Shown here: one piece after another, positions 18,841-27,729 of the stretch
How the letters are laid out: the number at the start of each line of letters is the position of its first letter
Numbering within the stretch: position 1 is the stretch's first letter
Assembly (NCBI RefSeq): GCF_007827695.1
Contig: NZ_VITA01000014.1
Location: forward strand, 124,001-188,000
Source: Sinorhizobium medicae
GTDB lineage: Bacteria; Pseudomonadota; Alphaproteobacteria; Rhizobiales; Rhizobiaceae
Length of the DNA: 64,000 nt
Direction of reading: 5' to 3'
Program-made: the position numbers and the translations under genes
The notes under the pieces: model-generated
Told to the model about the DNA's origin: nothing
The model's database searches: none
Seen by the model: the letters and a program-made list of their open reading frames with translations, nothing else

Positions 18841-19827
18841 TCAGTTGAACCGGATACGCGGATCAAGCACCGCCAGAAGGATGTCGGAGATCAGCATCCC
18901 CACCAGCGTCAACACACCCATCAAGAGAATGAAGCTGCCCGCCAGATACATGTCCTGTCCGACGAGTGCCCGCAGGAGCAAAGGGCCGGCGGTCGGGAGG
19001 TTGAGGACGATGGCAGTGATGGTAACGCCGGACACGAGGTCGGGCAGCACCCAGCCAATCGAACTGACGAACGGGTTGAGCGCGATGCGGACCGGATATT
19101 TGAGGATCATCTCGCGTTCGGGCAGTCCTTTGGCGCGCGCGGTCACCACGTAGGGCTTGCTCAATTCGTCGGAAAGGTTCGCCCGCAGAATCCGGATCAT
19201 CGCAGCCGTACCCGACATGGCGATAACGATCACAGGGATCCACATGTGGCTCAGCATGTCCAGCAGCTTTGCAAGGCTCCACGGCGCATCCACGAAGGCC
19301 GGTGAGGAGATGCCGCCGACGCTCTGACCAAGAAACCGGTAGCTCGTATACATGAGGGTGAGTGCCATGATGAAATTTGGCACCGCCAATCCAATAAAGC
19401 CCAAGAGCGTGAAGGCGTGATCGCCAAACGAATGGCGCCTCACAGCCGAATAGATGCCGATGGGAAGGGAGATCGCCCAGACTAGCAGCAGGCTCGCCAG
19501 CGAGATCAGCAGCGTCGATCCCATCCTGTCCCAGATCAGGGTGGACACCGGCTGGTTCCACTCAAACGAGTAGCCGAAATCGCCGCGCGTCAGGATCCCT
19601 GTTATCCAAACGAAATATTGGACATATGCCGGCTGATCGAGGCCATACTGGGCCCGCAGCCGCGCGATTGTCGCTTCATCCAGGTTCTGTCCGCCATCGG
19701 CCATGGTCGACAGCAGCGACGTAAGGTAGTCGCCCGGCGGCAACTGGATGATCATGAAGGCGATCAACGACATGCCGAACAATGTCGGGATCATGTAAAG
19801 AACGCGCTTTGCCACATAAGCCAGCAT
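18841..19827 (-). CDS. ABC permease, DppB/OppB type
   Basis: A 328-residue permease with six predicted helices, opening MLAYVAKRVLYMIPTLFGMS, the hallmark of DppB proteins, and an EAA-like loop RAKGLPEREMILKYPVRIA. It forms the translocation channel with the DppC-like subunit. Neighbour spacing (27 bp from the upstream gene, 9 bp to the next) supports one transcript. Confidence 0.92.
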   Translation of the reverse strand: MLAYVAKRVLYMIPTLFGMSLIAFMIIQLPPGDYLTSLLSTMADGGQNLDEATIARLRAQYGLDQPAYVQYFVWITGILTRGDFGYSFEWNQPVSTLIWDRMGSTLLISLASLLLVWAISLPIGIYSAVRRHSFGDHAFTLLGFIGLAVPNFIMALTLMYTSYRFLGQSVGGISSPAFVDAPWSLAKLLDMLSHMWIPVIVIAMSGTAAMIRILRANLSDELSKPYVVTARAKGLPEREMILKYPVRIALNPFVSSIGWVLPDLVSGVTITAIVLNLPTAGPLLLRALVGQDMYLAGSFILLMGVLTLVGMLISDILLAVLDPRIRFN

Positions 19828-19854
19828 GGTTTCCTCCCGCTGCGTATTCTCGGC

Positions 19855-21969
19855 TTACGACTGCCAGATGATATGAACGGTTTCGAGCGCCTCAATGGAC
19901 GGCACCTGGATCTCGACCCGATCGCCGACGATGCAGCACTCACACTTATCGCCGTTGACCAGCAGCTTCGCCGAGGCGGACCTTCGACCCTTCGGCATCG
20001 CAACGGACACCGTCTGCTTGCCGATCGGATAGACCTCACGAAGGGGTCCCTTCATCATCATTGGGTTGGTGAGATTAACGAGGAAGATCGCCGTCGCATC
20101 GTCGCTCTCGTAAACGGCGATGTCGATGATCCCCTTGCCTTCCACCCGAACCCGATGATCCCTACCTATGGCCCAGTTGACGGCGTTGGCGATCAGCCGC
20201 CCGTGATCAGGGGCAAGAACCTTCCAGAAGACCTCGCCGATATTCCACGGGATGTAGACAACACGGCCGCCGTGGCCGGTCTCGCGTGCGACGACGGCAG
20301 CCCCCTCCGGCGCTTCGCGCGGATAGACTTCCTCCATCGGCAGGTCGGGGAAATCGGGGATGTAGAGGAACGGCGTCTCTGCCTTCGCATCCGCATCGAC
20401 GGCAATGAGGCGTGTCCCGCCAATTATGCGAGTGGCTCCCTCGTAACCCCGGTTCAACGGATGCGGGTTGGACAGTGCGACATAGGTGTTCTTCACCGGA
20501 CCACGGGGAGCCGATGTCAGCGTTGCGCCGAAGACCCGTGCCAGCCCGAAATCGCTCCTTTGCCTTCCCACTTCGTCATAGAGGGAGGTCTCGTTTGCCG
20601 CGACGACCGAACCGCCGCGATTGACATACTCTTCGATGGCAGAGCATTGCGCGTCGGACAAATAGGTTGCGTTTGCCAGCACGATCAGCTTGAAGCGATC
20701 CAGCGCTTCGGCTGTCATCACCTGGTCCGAGAGGAATTCGAATGGAATGCGCGCTTCCACCAGCGCGTGATAGAATCCGAGATCATTGTGCTCGGCGATG
20801 TGCCGTTCTTCCGGTGCCCAGTGCCGCAGCGTCGTCGACGGATCGATGATGGCAATTTCGGCCGTCGGCGCCATTCCGTCGATCTGCGGTTCGATGTCCG
20901 CATGAAGATTGAACGCATCCACGACAGGCTGAACCCATCGATCGTCCGGAACGCAGGCATTGAATTTGGTAAACCAGGGAAACAGGCCCTGCGCCATGCC
21001 GTCATGGATCCACAGCTTGGTTTCCTCCCCACTCTGGACGGAATCCTTCCAGCGATATTCCTCCTCCGGCCCGATGGAGGTGATCAGCCCAACCGGGCGG
21101 TCACGAAATGTGCCGCGAATGCGCTTGCCGTTGCGGCCGGCCGACCAGCCGACCTCGATACCTTGGCGCGCCTGATGATCGACGAAGAGGATCGGGCAAT
21201 GCTTCTGGATGAGCGACAGGTCGAATTCCATCAGTGACGAGCCGCTCATGTTAGGAATGAAGCTGGCGTGAGGCCGGATGGACTTCACGGTTTCGTCCCA
21301 GTGGACTACGAGGTCCGTCAGGATCCGTCTCCGCCATGCGGCCCATGCCTGCCAAGCAGGATCTCTGGCATCTGCCTTCGCCGGCAGGTCGTAGCCCGTT
21401 TCGTCCCGGAATCGTCGCTGATTGTCTTCGCTATAGGAGACGCCATGCCCCTGCCAGCGATTGGCGAACACTGCGTCGATATCGTATTTGGCGACAATCT
21501 CACGGATGACGTCGGTGGTGAAATTGCGGTTGTAGCTTCCGAGTGCGTCGGTGACGAAGATGCCGGGGAATGCCCAGTGCTCGCGCGGGCTGCCGTCCCG
21601 GTTGATCGCCACCCACTCCGGATGCGCCTCTGCCGCATCCGCATGGATCGCATGCGGATCGACGCGCGCCATGACATGCATGCCGAGTTTACGTGCGCCC
21701 TCGACGATGGTTCCGAACGGATCGGTTCCGCCGATAAACTTCGATACGTAATGCAGCGGAATTTCGCTCGGATAATAGGCGATGTAGCCTCCAGCCGAAA
21801 GGCACACCGCGTTCGACTTCGTGCGCCGGAACACGTCGATCCAGAATTCCGGATCATATTTGTCCGGATCCTCTTCCGCGAAAGTCAGTTGCGTCCAGCG
21901 GGTGGCCGACTTGTACCATTCAGGCGAACGGGCGGTGGAACCGGTGATTGCGTTTGGTCGATGCAGCAT
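19855..21969 (-). CDS. GHL6-like putative glycoside hydrolase
   Basis: A 704-residue protein without a signal peptide. The N-terminal half looks like a TIM-barrel glycosidase (AVCLSAGGYIAYYPSEIPLH, GMHVMARVDPHAIHADAAEA, FANRWQGHG), resembling hypothetical glycosyl hydrolase family GHL6. The middle (about 380-600) resembles a beta-galactosidase trimerisation/ThuA-like domain (FKLIVLANATYLSDAQ, EEYVNRGGSVVAANETSLYDE). A beta-sandwich tail ends the protein. It probably acts in the cytoplasm on the imported glycoside; the substrate is unknown. It is embedded in the ABC operon between the solute-binding protein and DppB genes. Confidence 0.75.
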   Translation of the reverse strand: MLHRPNAITGSTARSPEWYKSATRWTQLTFAEEDPDKYDPEFWIDVFRRTKSNAVCLSAGGYIAYYPSEIPLHYVSKFIGGTDPFGTIVEGARKLGMHVMARVDPHAIHADAAEAHPEWVAINRDGSPREHWAFPGIFVTDALGSYNRNFTTDVIREIVAKYDIDAVFANRWQGHGVSYSEDNQRRFRDETGYDLPAKADARDPAWQAWAAWRRRILTDLVVHWDETVKSIRPHASFIPNMSGSSLMEFDLSLIQKHCPILFVDHQARQGIEVGWSAGRNGKRIRGTFRDRPVGLITSIGPEEEYRWKDSVQSGEETKLWIHDGMAQGLFPWFTKFNACVPDDRWVQPVVDAFNLHADIEPQIDGMAPTAEIAIIDPSTTLRHWAPEERHIAEHNDLGFYHALVEARIPFEFLSDQVMTAEALDRFKLIVLANATYLSDAQCSAIEEYVNRGGSVVAANETSLYDEVGRQRSDFGLARVFGATLTSAPRGPVKNTYVALSNPHPLNRGYEGATRIIGGTRLIAVDADAKAETPFLYIPDFPDLPMEEVYPREAPEGAAVVARETGHGGRVVYIPWNIGEVFWKVLAPDHGRLIANAVNWAIGRDHRVRVEGKGIIDIAVYESDDATAIFLVNLTNPMMMKGPLREVYPIGKQTVSVAMPKGRRSASAKLLVNGDKCECCIVGDRVEIQVPSIEALETVHIIWQS

Positions 21970-22072
21970 TTGGGTTTTCCATGGCAGTAGAGTGCCGGCG
22001 CGCCGTGAGGCACGTGCAACAGGTTTGGAGTGCCCGCCCAGTCCTTGTCAGGACCGGGACGAGACGGAGTGA

Positions 22073-24001
22073 TCAGACCTTGAAGAAAGTCTCGGGATTG
22101 ACAGGTCCGGGCGTCGGATATCCCCAGGAGTTCGGCATCGCCTCGGGGACGTTCTGCATGTCGTTTTTAACCACCCCATAGCTGTCGGCGGGCAGGCAGA
22201 TTCCGAACACATAGAACTGGTCGGCAGCGATCTCCAGAATCTCGGCCATGAGCTTCTTTTGCACATCGGGATCGGCCGAAGCGAGCACCCGATCGTAGAG
22301 AGCCAAGGCGTTTCTGACGGGCTGCGGTGGCTCCACCGCACCCTGGGATTGCGAATCTCGATACCAGAGTTGCCAACCTTTCGCGTACAGCGCTTCTGTC
22401 GTATTGGGAATGAAATAACGCGGGTCAAGGATTGCCGCGATGCCGCCATTGCCGCCAAAGCGATGGGCTGTCGCGTCATACTCGATACCCTGCCGCACGC
22501 GCACTTCCCAAAGCGAGCGGTCCATGCTTCTCATCTGGACATCAACGCCGACAGCCCGGAACATCGGCAGAGCAAGTTGGAAGATGTCGAGGAAGGTGGC
22601 GCGCGCCTGATCGATTTCAAAAATGATCGATACCCGTTTTCCGCCTTCATCGAGACGGAAACCTTCACTATCCTTGCTCGGCAGGATCTTGTCCAGGAGA
22701 GCGTTGGCGCGATTGGGGTCGTATTGCGTGTACTGCGTTGCGAGGCGTTCGTTGTAGAGCGGATCGTCCGCTCGCACGGCAGGCTGCGAGATCGTTCCCT
22801 GTCCGATGAACACGGTATCGATGATGGCCTGGCGATCGAGCGCCATTGAGAGCGCTGCCCTGAAGTCCTTGTTGTTGTAGAGCTTGCGCTTGACCTCATT
22901 GGGGTGGTTGAGATTGAGCTGGAAAACCATCTCGTTTGTTTCGGTTGAGGTCAGCGTGTAGAATCCAAATCTGCCCTGCTCTTGGGAATCGTACAGCACG
23001 GCACGATTGGCAGGCGTGGCAATATACTGATCCATCAAATCGATCTCGCCCTGCATCGCCTTCAGAAGTAGGACCTGCGGATCGGAAACCATCTGGTAGA
23101 CGATCCGATCCAGATAAGGCAGTTGATTGCCCTCGGTATCGACTTTCCAGTAGTAGGGATTTCGCTCGGCAACGGCACGGTCGGTACTCTGACCGGGCGC
23201 GATGGCCACCTTCCAGGCATGAATGACCGGGCGCTGCGAGTTCTGGAAGAATTCGTTGTCTACGACGAGACCAGCTTCCCGCTGGAAAAGCTGGATCCAT
23301 CCCGAGGCGCCCTTGGTCTTGGCTTCCTCTTCGGCATTTGGATTGTACTTGATGTGGAACTGCTTGAGGTAATGCTTCGGTGCCCGCGTCGTCTGATCGT
23401 CGTTCGCCCATGCGAGCCGGAGGGGAAAAAGTCCATTGGGTGCTGCGAAGATCACCTTGAACGTGACGTCGTCGACAGCTTCGAAGCGCGCCTTCTTGCC
23501 TCCGGCGCGCAGATGGTTCTGCCCGACATCGTTGAGCCCCTCGTAGTTGAAGATATCCTCGTACCAGAACAGGATGTCTTCCGTGGTGAAGGGCTCGCCA
23601 TCCGACCATTTCATGCCCTTGCGCAGCCTGAACGTGAACTCAGTCGCGTCGGCATTGCTTTCGTAATGTTCGGCAACGTTTGGCACCACGCCCGACCAAT
23701 CCGGCGCATACCTTAACAGAGGCTCGTAAGCCTGATAGCGGAACAGCATCGACAGGGATCCCCCGCCAACGATTGCACTGTTCCAGTCGCCTCCATGGGT
23801 CCCCACCCGATCCAGCGGGGTGACGACCATCGGGTTGAGCGGCAAGCGGTCCGCAACGGCTGGCAGGCTGCCCGTCTTGGCCAGCGCCTCCAACATGGCA
23901 GGCTCTTTGGCCGAGTTGGCCAGTGCAATCATTGGCATTACAGGCAGTAGAACGGCGGCGGTGCTCGAAAAGAGAAACGCGCGACGGCTGAATTCTTGCA
24001 T
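22073..24001 (-). CDS. Tat-exported solute-binding protein, peptide/sugar ABC importer
   Basis: A 642-residue family-5 extracellular solute-binding protein. The N-terminus MQEFSRRAFLFSSTAAVLLP carries a twin-arginine motif and a hydrophobic region ending near IALANS, so it should be folded before export to the periplasm. The family core is visible (FRLRKGMKWSDGEPFTTEDI, FRAALSMALDRQAIIDTVF). It starts after a strong GGAGGAGG ribosome site and is the first gene of the operon, transcribed divergently from the LacI-family regulator. Confidence 0.93.
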   Translation of the reverse strand: MQEFSRRAFLFSSTAAVLLPVMPMIALANSAKEPAMLEALAKTGSLPAVADRLPLNPMVVTPLDRVGTHGGDWNSAIVGGGSLSMLFRYQAYEPLLRYAPDWSGVVPNVAEHYESNADATEFTFRLRKGMKWSDGEPFTTEDILFWYEDIFNYEGLNDVGQNHLRAGGKKARFEAVDDVTFKVIFAAPNGLFPLRLAWANDDQTTRAPKHYLKQFHIKYNPNAEEEAKTKGASGWIQLFQREAGLVVDNEFFQNSQRPVIHAWKVAIAPGQSTDRAVAERNPYYWKVDTEGNQLPYLDRIVYQMVSDPQVLLLKAMQGEIDLMDQYIATPANRAVLYDSQEQGRFGFYTLTSTETNEMVFQLNLNHPNEVKRKLYNNKDFRAALSMALDRQAIIDTVFIGQGTISQPAVRADDPLYNERLATQYTQYDPNRANALLDKILPSKDSEGFRLDEGGKRVSIIFEIDQARATFLDIFQLALPMFRAVGVDVQMRSMDRSLWEVRVRQGIEYDATAHRFGGNGGIAAILDPRYFIPNTTEALYAKGWQLWYRDSQSQGAVEPPQPVRNALALYDRVLASADPDVQKKLMAEILEIAADQFYVFGICLPADSYGVVKNDMQNVPEAMPNSWGYPTPGPVNPETFFKV

Positions 24002-24203
24002 GTATTTCCTCCTCCAATCAAATCGTCGCAGGATGGCCTCCCCTCCTCAGGATCGGTTCTGCCACGCCTTCCTTCAAATAATTCGCTTCATAAACGTAGC
24101 TTGCTTCCGTTTGATTTTTACAGCTTGTATTATGCTTTTTGTTAGGTAAAGCGTTATGTTCAATTTTGTTTCCGGACTGCCGGAAGTGGTCTGACGACGG
24201 GAG
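24002..24203. promoter_or_regulatory. Divergent promoter region, ABC operon / LacI regulator
   Basis: A 200-bp AT-richer gap between oppositely oriented starts. Candidate dyads are GCTTT/AAAGC with a 9-bp spacer around 24134-24152 and TCCG/CGGA around 24170-24183. A LacI-family protein usually binds a roughly palindromic site with a central CG; AAAGCGTTA near 24150 has that look but is imperfect. The operator is therefore only suggested. Confidence 0.4.
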
Positions 24204-25220
24204 ATGATGATGAGCCGGATCACATTGCAGGACATCGCTGATCACACAGGCCTGTCCAAATTCGCTGTCTCCTGCTCCCTTTCGGGAAAGCCGGGGGTCA
24301 GCGACACCACGCGAAAACGCGTGCAGGATGCCGCCGTACAACTCGGCTATCAACGCTTAAAACCCGCAGAAGAGCGGCGTGAAGTCACCCTGATTTTCCA
24401 TGATCAAGTCGACAGTGTCAGCTATGAGCTGCGAACGATGCTGCAAGACGGGATGCAGCGCGAAGCGCATCGGCTCGGCCAGCCGGTCAGGCTTCAATGG
24501 ACGCATGATGCCAATCGGGTGGAAGCCATGGTCAAGGATAGTGCCGGGATCATCCTGGTCGGTCCTCACGAACAGAAAACGCTCGACATCCTGAGAGCCT
24601 CCGGCGTTCCCGTTGTGCGTCTCGGCTGGGTCGCCCCCCTCGAACAGGCCGATCATGTCGGCGGCACCGACCACGAGGCAGGGATTGCAGTTGGCGAATA
24701 CCTGATTGGCCTCGGCCATCGGGACATCGCCTTTCTCCAAGGGGAGGAAGGGTATCGCGGCCGCATGGAGCGATATCACGGTCTGCGCGAAAGTATCGAA
24801 CAGTATCCCGATGCGCGGCTGCACAATCTGCACTTCAAGGAGGACGGGGGCTTCATTCCGGCGCTTCAATCTCTCCAGACGACGGGAATTGCGCCAACGG
24901 CGCTGTTCTGCGCGCATGACGGACTGGCTCTCACCGCCGTTTCGGAGCTCCTAGCGCGGGGTTACCGCATTCCGGAAGACATGTCCGTTGTCGGCTTCGG
25001 TGATTTTTCTGCCGCAACGCAAATATCGCCACAGCTAACCACCATCAAAGTGCAAGGACTTGAAATGGGGGCGACAGCGTTGCGGCTTCTGCTAGAGCGC
25101 ATTGAAACACAAGGCAACACCGTGCCTGCCAGACGCATTCTGATTGCATCTACCTTCGTTGAGCGTCGATCATCGGGGCCTGCTCCGAAGCACGGAAAGA
25201 GCCTTGACAGACGAAAATGA
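24204..25220 (+). CDS. LacI-family transcriptional regulator
   Basis: A 338-residue LacI/GalR regulator. The HTH is near the N-terminus (ITLQDIADHTGLSKFAVSCS, then GKPGVSDTTRKRVQDAA) and is followed by a periplasmic-binding-protein-like effector domain (ALFCAHDGLALTAVSELLARG, VVGFGDFSAATQISPQLTTI). Three ATG codons in tandem allow small start variation. It is divergent from the eight-gene operon and presumably represses it until the imported sugar or a breakdown product binds. Confidence 0.92.
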   Translation: MMMSRITLQDIADHTGLSKFAVSCSLSGKPGVSDTTRKRVQDAAVQLGYQRLKPAEERREVTLIFHDQVDSVSYELRTMLQDGMQREAHRLGQPVRLQWTHDANRVEAMVKDSAGIILVGPHEQKTLDILRASGVPVVRLGWVAPLEQADHVGGTDHEAGIAVGEYLIGLGHRDIAFLQGEEGYRGRMERYHGLRESIEQYPDARLHNLHFKEDGGFIPALQSLQTTGIAPTALFCAHDGLALTAVSELLARGYRIPEDMSVVGFGDFSAATQISPQLTTIKVQGLEMGATALRLLLERIETQGNTVPARRILIASTFVERRSSGPAPKHGKSLDRRK

Positions 25221-25471
25221 AAGAAGCGGGGTCTTGGACGGAATCGAATCATTGGCCCGACATCAAGCCATTAAGCTACTTCTTGAGAGGTGCCGAAGTC
25301 GGATTTGCAGTGACGGATCGTCTTCGTCGCGAAATGCTCCATCGAACCGGCCTCGGCGAACTGCTGCCAAATCTCCCCTGCCAGTCAAATACCGTAGCAC
25401 ACGCGACCCCGCTTCAACCCGAGGCGGGGCTCCGGCTAGATCTGATTGGCCCAACGACGAAAGGAAAAGCC

Positions 25472-25757
25472 ATGTCGGACGCAAGCGTATCGCCCTGATC
25501 ACAGGGGCCAATCAGGGCGTCGGATTCCGGTCGCCAAGGAACTCGCCGCCGATGGCACCGTCCTTCTCGGATCACGCGATATCGAAAAGGGCGAGGCTGC
25601 GACCAGAAAGATCGGCGGCCGCGCGATTGCCATCCAGATCGACGTGACCGACTAGGCTCCGATCGCCGCCGCGGCGGACCGCATCAGGGCGGAATTCGGC
25701 AGGCTTGACCTTCTCGTCAACAACGCGGCGATGATTGCGCTTGAGCGTGTATTGTGA
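25472..25757 (+). pseudogene. SDR oxidoreductase remnant (N-terminal)
   Basis: After an ATG at 25472 the SDR sequence KRIALITGANQGVGF appears only after a one-base shift. A second shift near 25533 leads to VAKELAADGTVLLGSRDIEK, an in-frame TAG follows IQIDVTD at about 25652, and RIRAEFGRLDLLVNNAAM reads on to a TGA at 25757. Roughly the first 90 residues survive; the catalytic half is lost. It abuts a hydrolase remnant on the other strand. Confidence 0.8.
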
Positions 25758-25767
25758 ACGCCCGAAT

Positions 25768-25935
25768 TCATTTGCTCAAGCCAACTACAGAAAACGCGCG
25801 TCGGTGAATAGGCGCATCCGGCGCCGCGAAACGCGCTGCCGCCAGCCGAGACCGCCATGACGACGCCAGCGGCATGAGCTGTGCTCCGGACGCGCCCGTG
25901 CCGTGCAGGAAGATGACAAGCGACTTTTCTGGCAT
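25768..25935 (-). pseudogene. Alpha/beta hydrolase N-terminal remnant
   Basis: The frame reads MPEKSLVIFLHGTGASGAQL, then MPLASSWRSRL and FAAPDAPIHRRAFSVVGLSK before ending. This matches the first 55 or so residues of carboxylesterase/phospholipase-type hydrolases (oxyanion HG-G loop, AAPDAP strand). The nucleophile elbow and the rest are absent, so the gene was cut near 25768, where the opposing SDR remnant ends. Confidence 0.65.
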
Positions 25936-26334
25936 TGGAAACCTGTCGTTGGACACACAGAGGGCGCTCGACGTCGTCATGACGGAGCGCCCTCGTCACC
26001 GGATGGCCGCGACCTGCGACGATCATGTCGCGGTCATCGGCCAGTATTTTCGGTGGAAGACGTTAGATGCTATCGCGGGCCCGCCGTTTCAAGACAGGGA
26101 CTCAGCGGTTGTGTTGCCGGCCACCCGGTACGAGGTCATTTGCCAACCCCTCCCCGAATCAGAGGATGCGAAAGCGACTGACGCCAGCAGGAGGAAATCG
26201 GAAGCTTCGATCGGATAATCCGTCAAGATCTCTTGGGTACATTCGGGATAGCTGACTGCTGTCAGTCGCCCTCGACGCCGTCCCTTGCACCATGATGTAA
26301 CTCGTCCGACGTTCTGCCAACAGAGATCAGAGCC
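25936..26334. other. Degraded intergenic region
   Basis: About 400 bp lying between the pseudogene pair and the MFS gene. I see no recognisable product, RNA gene or strong repeat. Composition and context suggest decayed sequence; the right end should contain the MFS promoter. Confidence 0.4.
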
Positions 26335-26352
26335 AATACCTTAGTATAGTGT
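26335..26352 (+). promoter_or_regulatory. Weak candidate copy of the 18-bp regulon element
   Basis: AATACCTTAGTATAGTGT resembles the element described at 30-60 kb in its first ten positions (AATACCTT-GTA) but lacks CAATAG. It lies 51 bp before the MFS start, within the range of spacings of the better copies. It may be degenerate or chance. Confidence 0.25.
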
Positions 26353-26403
26353 GCTTGGTGCAAGTTTGCGATAAACTCAGCTTCCTGATGGCGGGTCACA
26401 CCC

Positions 26404-27729
26404 ATGTTTCCAAGTCACCGCACGCGGGGCGCACCCACCAACTGTGCTGGAAATACTTCGAAAGGTTTACCTGCGGACGATACGGCCAGAATTGACGGAA
26501 AAATGAACTGGGGCGGTCTACAAAGTCATCAGACTATCCGCTGGGCGGTGGCCTACGGCTTGTTCGGCGCGCCCCGCTCAGGAGCGTCGATAGCCTTCGC
26601 CTTGGCAGCACTCTCGATCACGGGCAACCCCGCCAGTGGGGCAACGGCGCTCGCGGCCATGACAGCCGCGCAACTTGTCGGAGCCTTGCCAATTGCCCGG
26701 TTGGGGCGGGGTGCGAACTCAATCGCATTCTTCAAGGCTCTCATCCTTATTCGGACGGTAGCACTGTTCGCTTGCGCTACTGCATGTGGAGTGGGTGCGC
26801 CGTACGCGGTTTTCATCGCTTCGGCAGTGGCCGCTGGCCTCGTGCAAGGTGCGGCCTTCGGCTATCTGCGTGACAGCGCAAACTATCTCGTTGTGCAGTC
26901 ACAGATGACAAGGGCCCTTGCCTTGGCAGCTTTTGCATCGGACCTCACCTTCCTCGTCACCCCGATTCTGGCAGCCAGTCTTGGATCGGTGTCCGCATCC
27001 TTCTCGATAGCTGTCATCGCGATACTCGGCGCGGTGCCTGCAATGATCTTGCCGTCCGCAAGAGGCAATGTGGAGCCGCAAGCGGTGGAAACCCGAACAA
27101 GATCGCTGACGCCTGAAGTCCTTCTCTGGCTCGGATGCGCCTGTGCCAGTTCCGCCGCGATCAGCGGCATCGAAGTTGGCGCGGTCTCGCTTGCGATGGG
27201 GTTCGACCTGCAAGCAGGGTACGGCGCGATATTCACTGGAACCCTGTGTGCGGCGTCGCTTGTCGGATCCGTGGGAAACGGCCTGCTCAACAAAGCCTAC
27301 TCGAAGCAGCATGTCGCGGCGATGTTCCTCTCGATCATTATCGGCATGGCGCTGATACTTCAGAATTCCTTCGGGTTATCGATACTCGGCTGCGCGCTTG
27401 TCGGGATATGCGCCCCCTCGCTCGGCATCCACTACTCATTGCAGCTCAACAGACTGGTGACGCCAGAAATGAGGGCTGAGGTTTTCTCCGTGCTGAAAAT
27501 TTCGACTTCATTGGGAACTATCCTAGCCTCGGCGACGCTCGGCTGGACTTCTGTCACGTTTGCCCTGACCGCTTCGATATGGATGCTTGCTTGCGCGCTG
27601 GCCGCAATTCTCTCGAAGGACTTCATCATTGGGCGGCGGTTGTCCGAGACGCGCCTCAGTGGCGGCGCCGAACTAGCGACGGCCCCTGCCCTGACCGCGG
27701 GGCGACGAAGTGAACGGAATGACCGTTGA
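26404..27729 (+). CDS. MFS transporter
   Basis: A 441-residue major facilitator protein with about 12 hydrophobic helices (AVAYGLFGAPRSGASIAFALAAL to ASIWMLACALAAILS). The first ~33 residues are hydrophilic and poorly family-like; ATG at 26503 (MNWGGLQ) is an alternative start. The substrate is unknown. Its TGA stop (27727-27729) overlaps the ATG (27729) of the following kinase by one base, so both are translationally coupled. The pairing suggests that the transported compound and the sensed signal are related. Confidence 0.82.
   Translation: MFPSHRTRGAPTNCAGNTSKGLPADDTARIDGKMNWGGLQSHQTIRWAVAYGLFGAPRSGASIAFALAALSITGNPASGATALAAMTAAQLVGALPIARLGRGANSIAFFKALILIRTVALFACATACGVGAPYAVFIASAVAAGLVQGAAFGYLRDSANYLVVQSQMTRALALAAFASDLTFLVTPILAASLGSVSASFSIAVIAILGAVPAMILPSARGNVEPQAVETRTRSLTPEVLLWLGCACASSAAISGIEVGAVSLAMGFDLQAGYGAIFTGTLCAASLVGSVGNGLLNKAYSKQHVAAMFLSIIIGMALILQNSFGLSILGCALVGICAPSLGIHYSLQLNRLVTPEMRAEVFSVLKISTSLGTILASATLGWTSVTFALTASIWMLACALAAILSKDFIIGRRLSETRLSGGAELATAPALTAGRRSERNDR

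Noticed and set aside
19618..21237. 539-codon open frame on the plus strand
   Set aside because: It is antisense to the GHL6-like gene and the permease, with arginine- and histidine-rich shadow composition.
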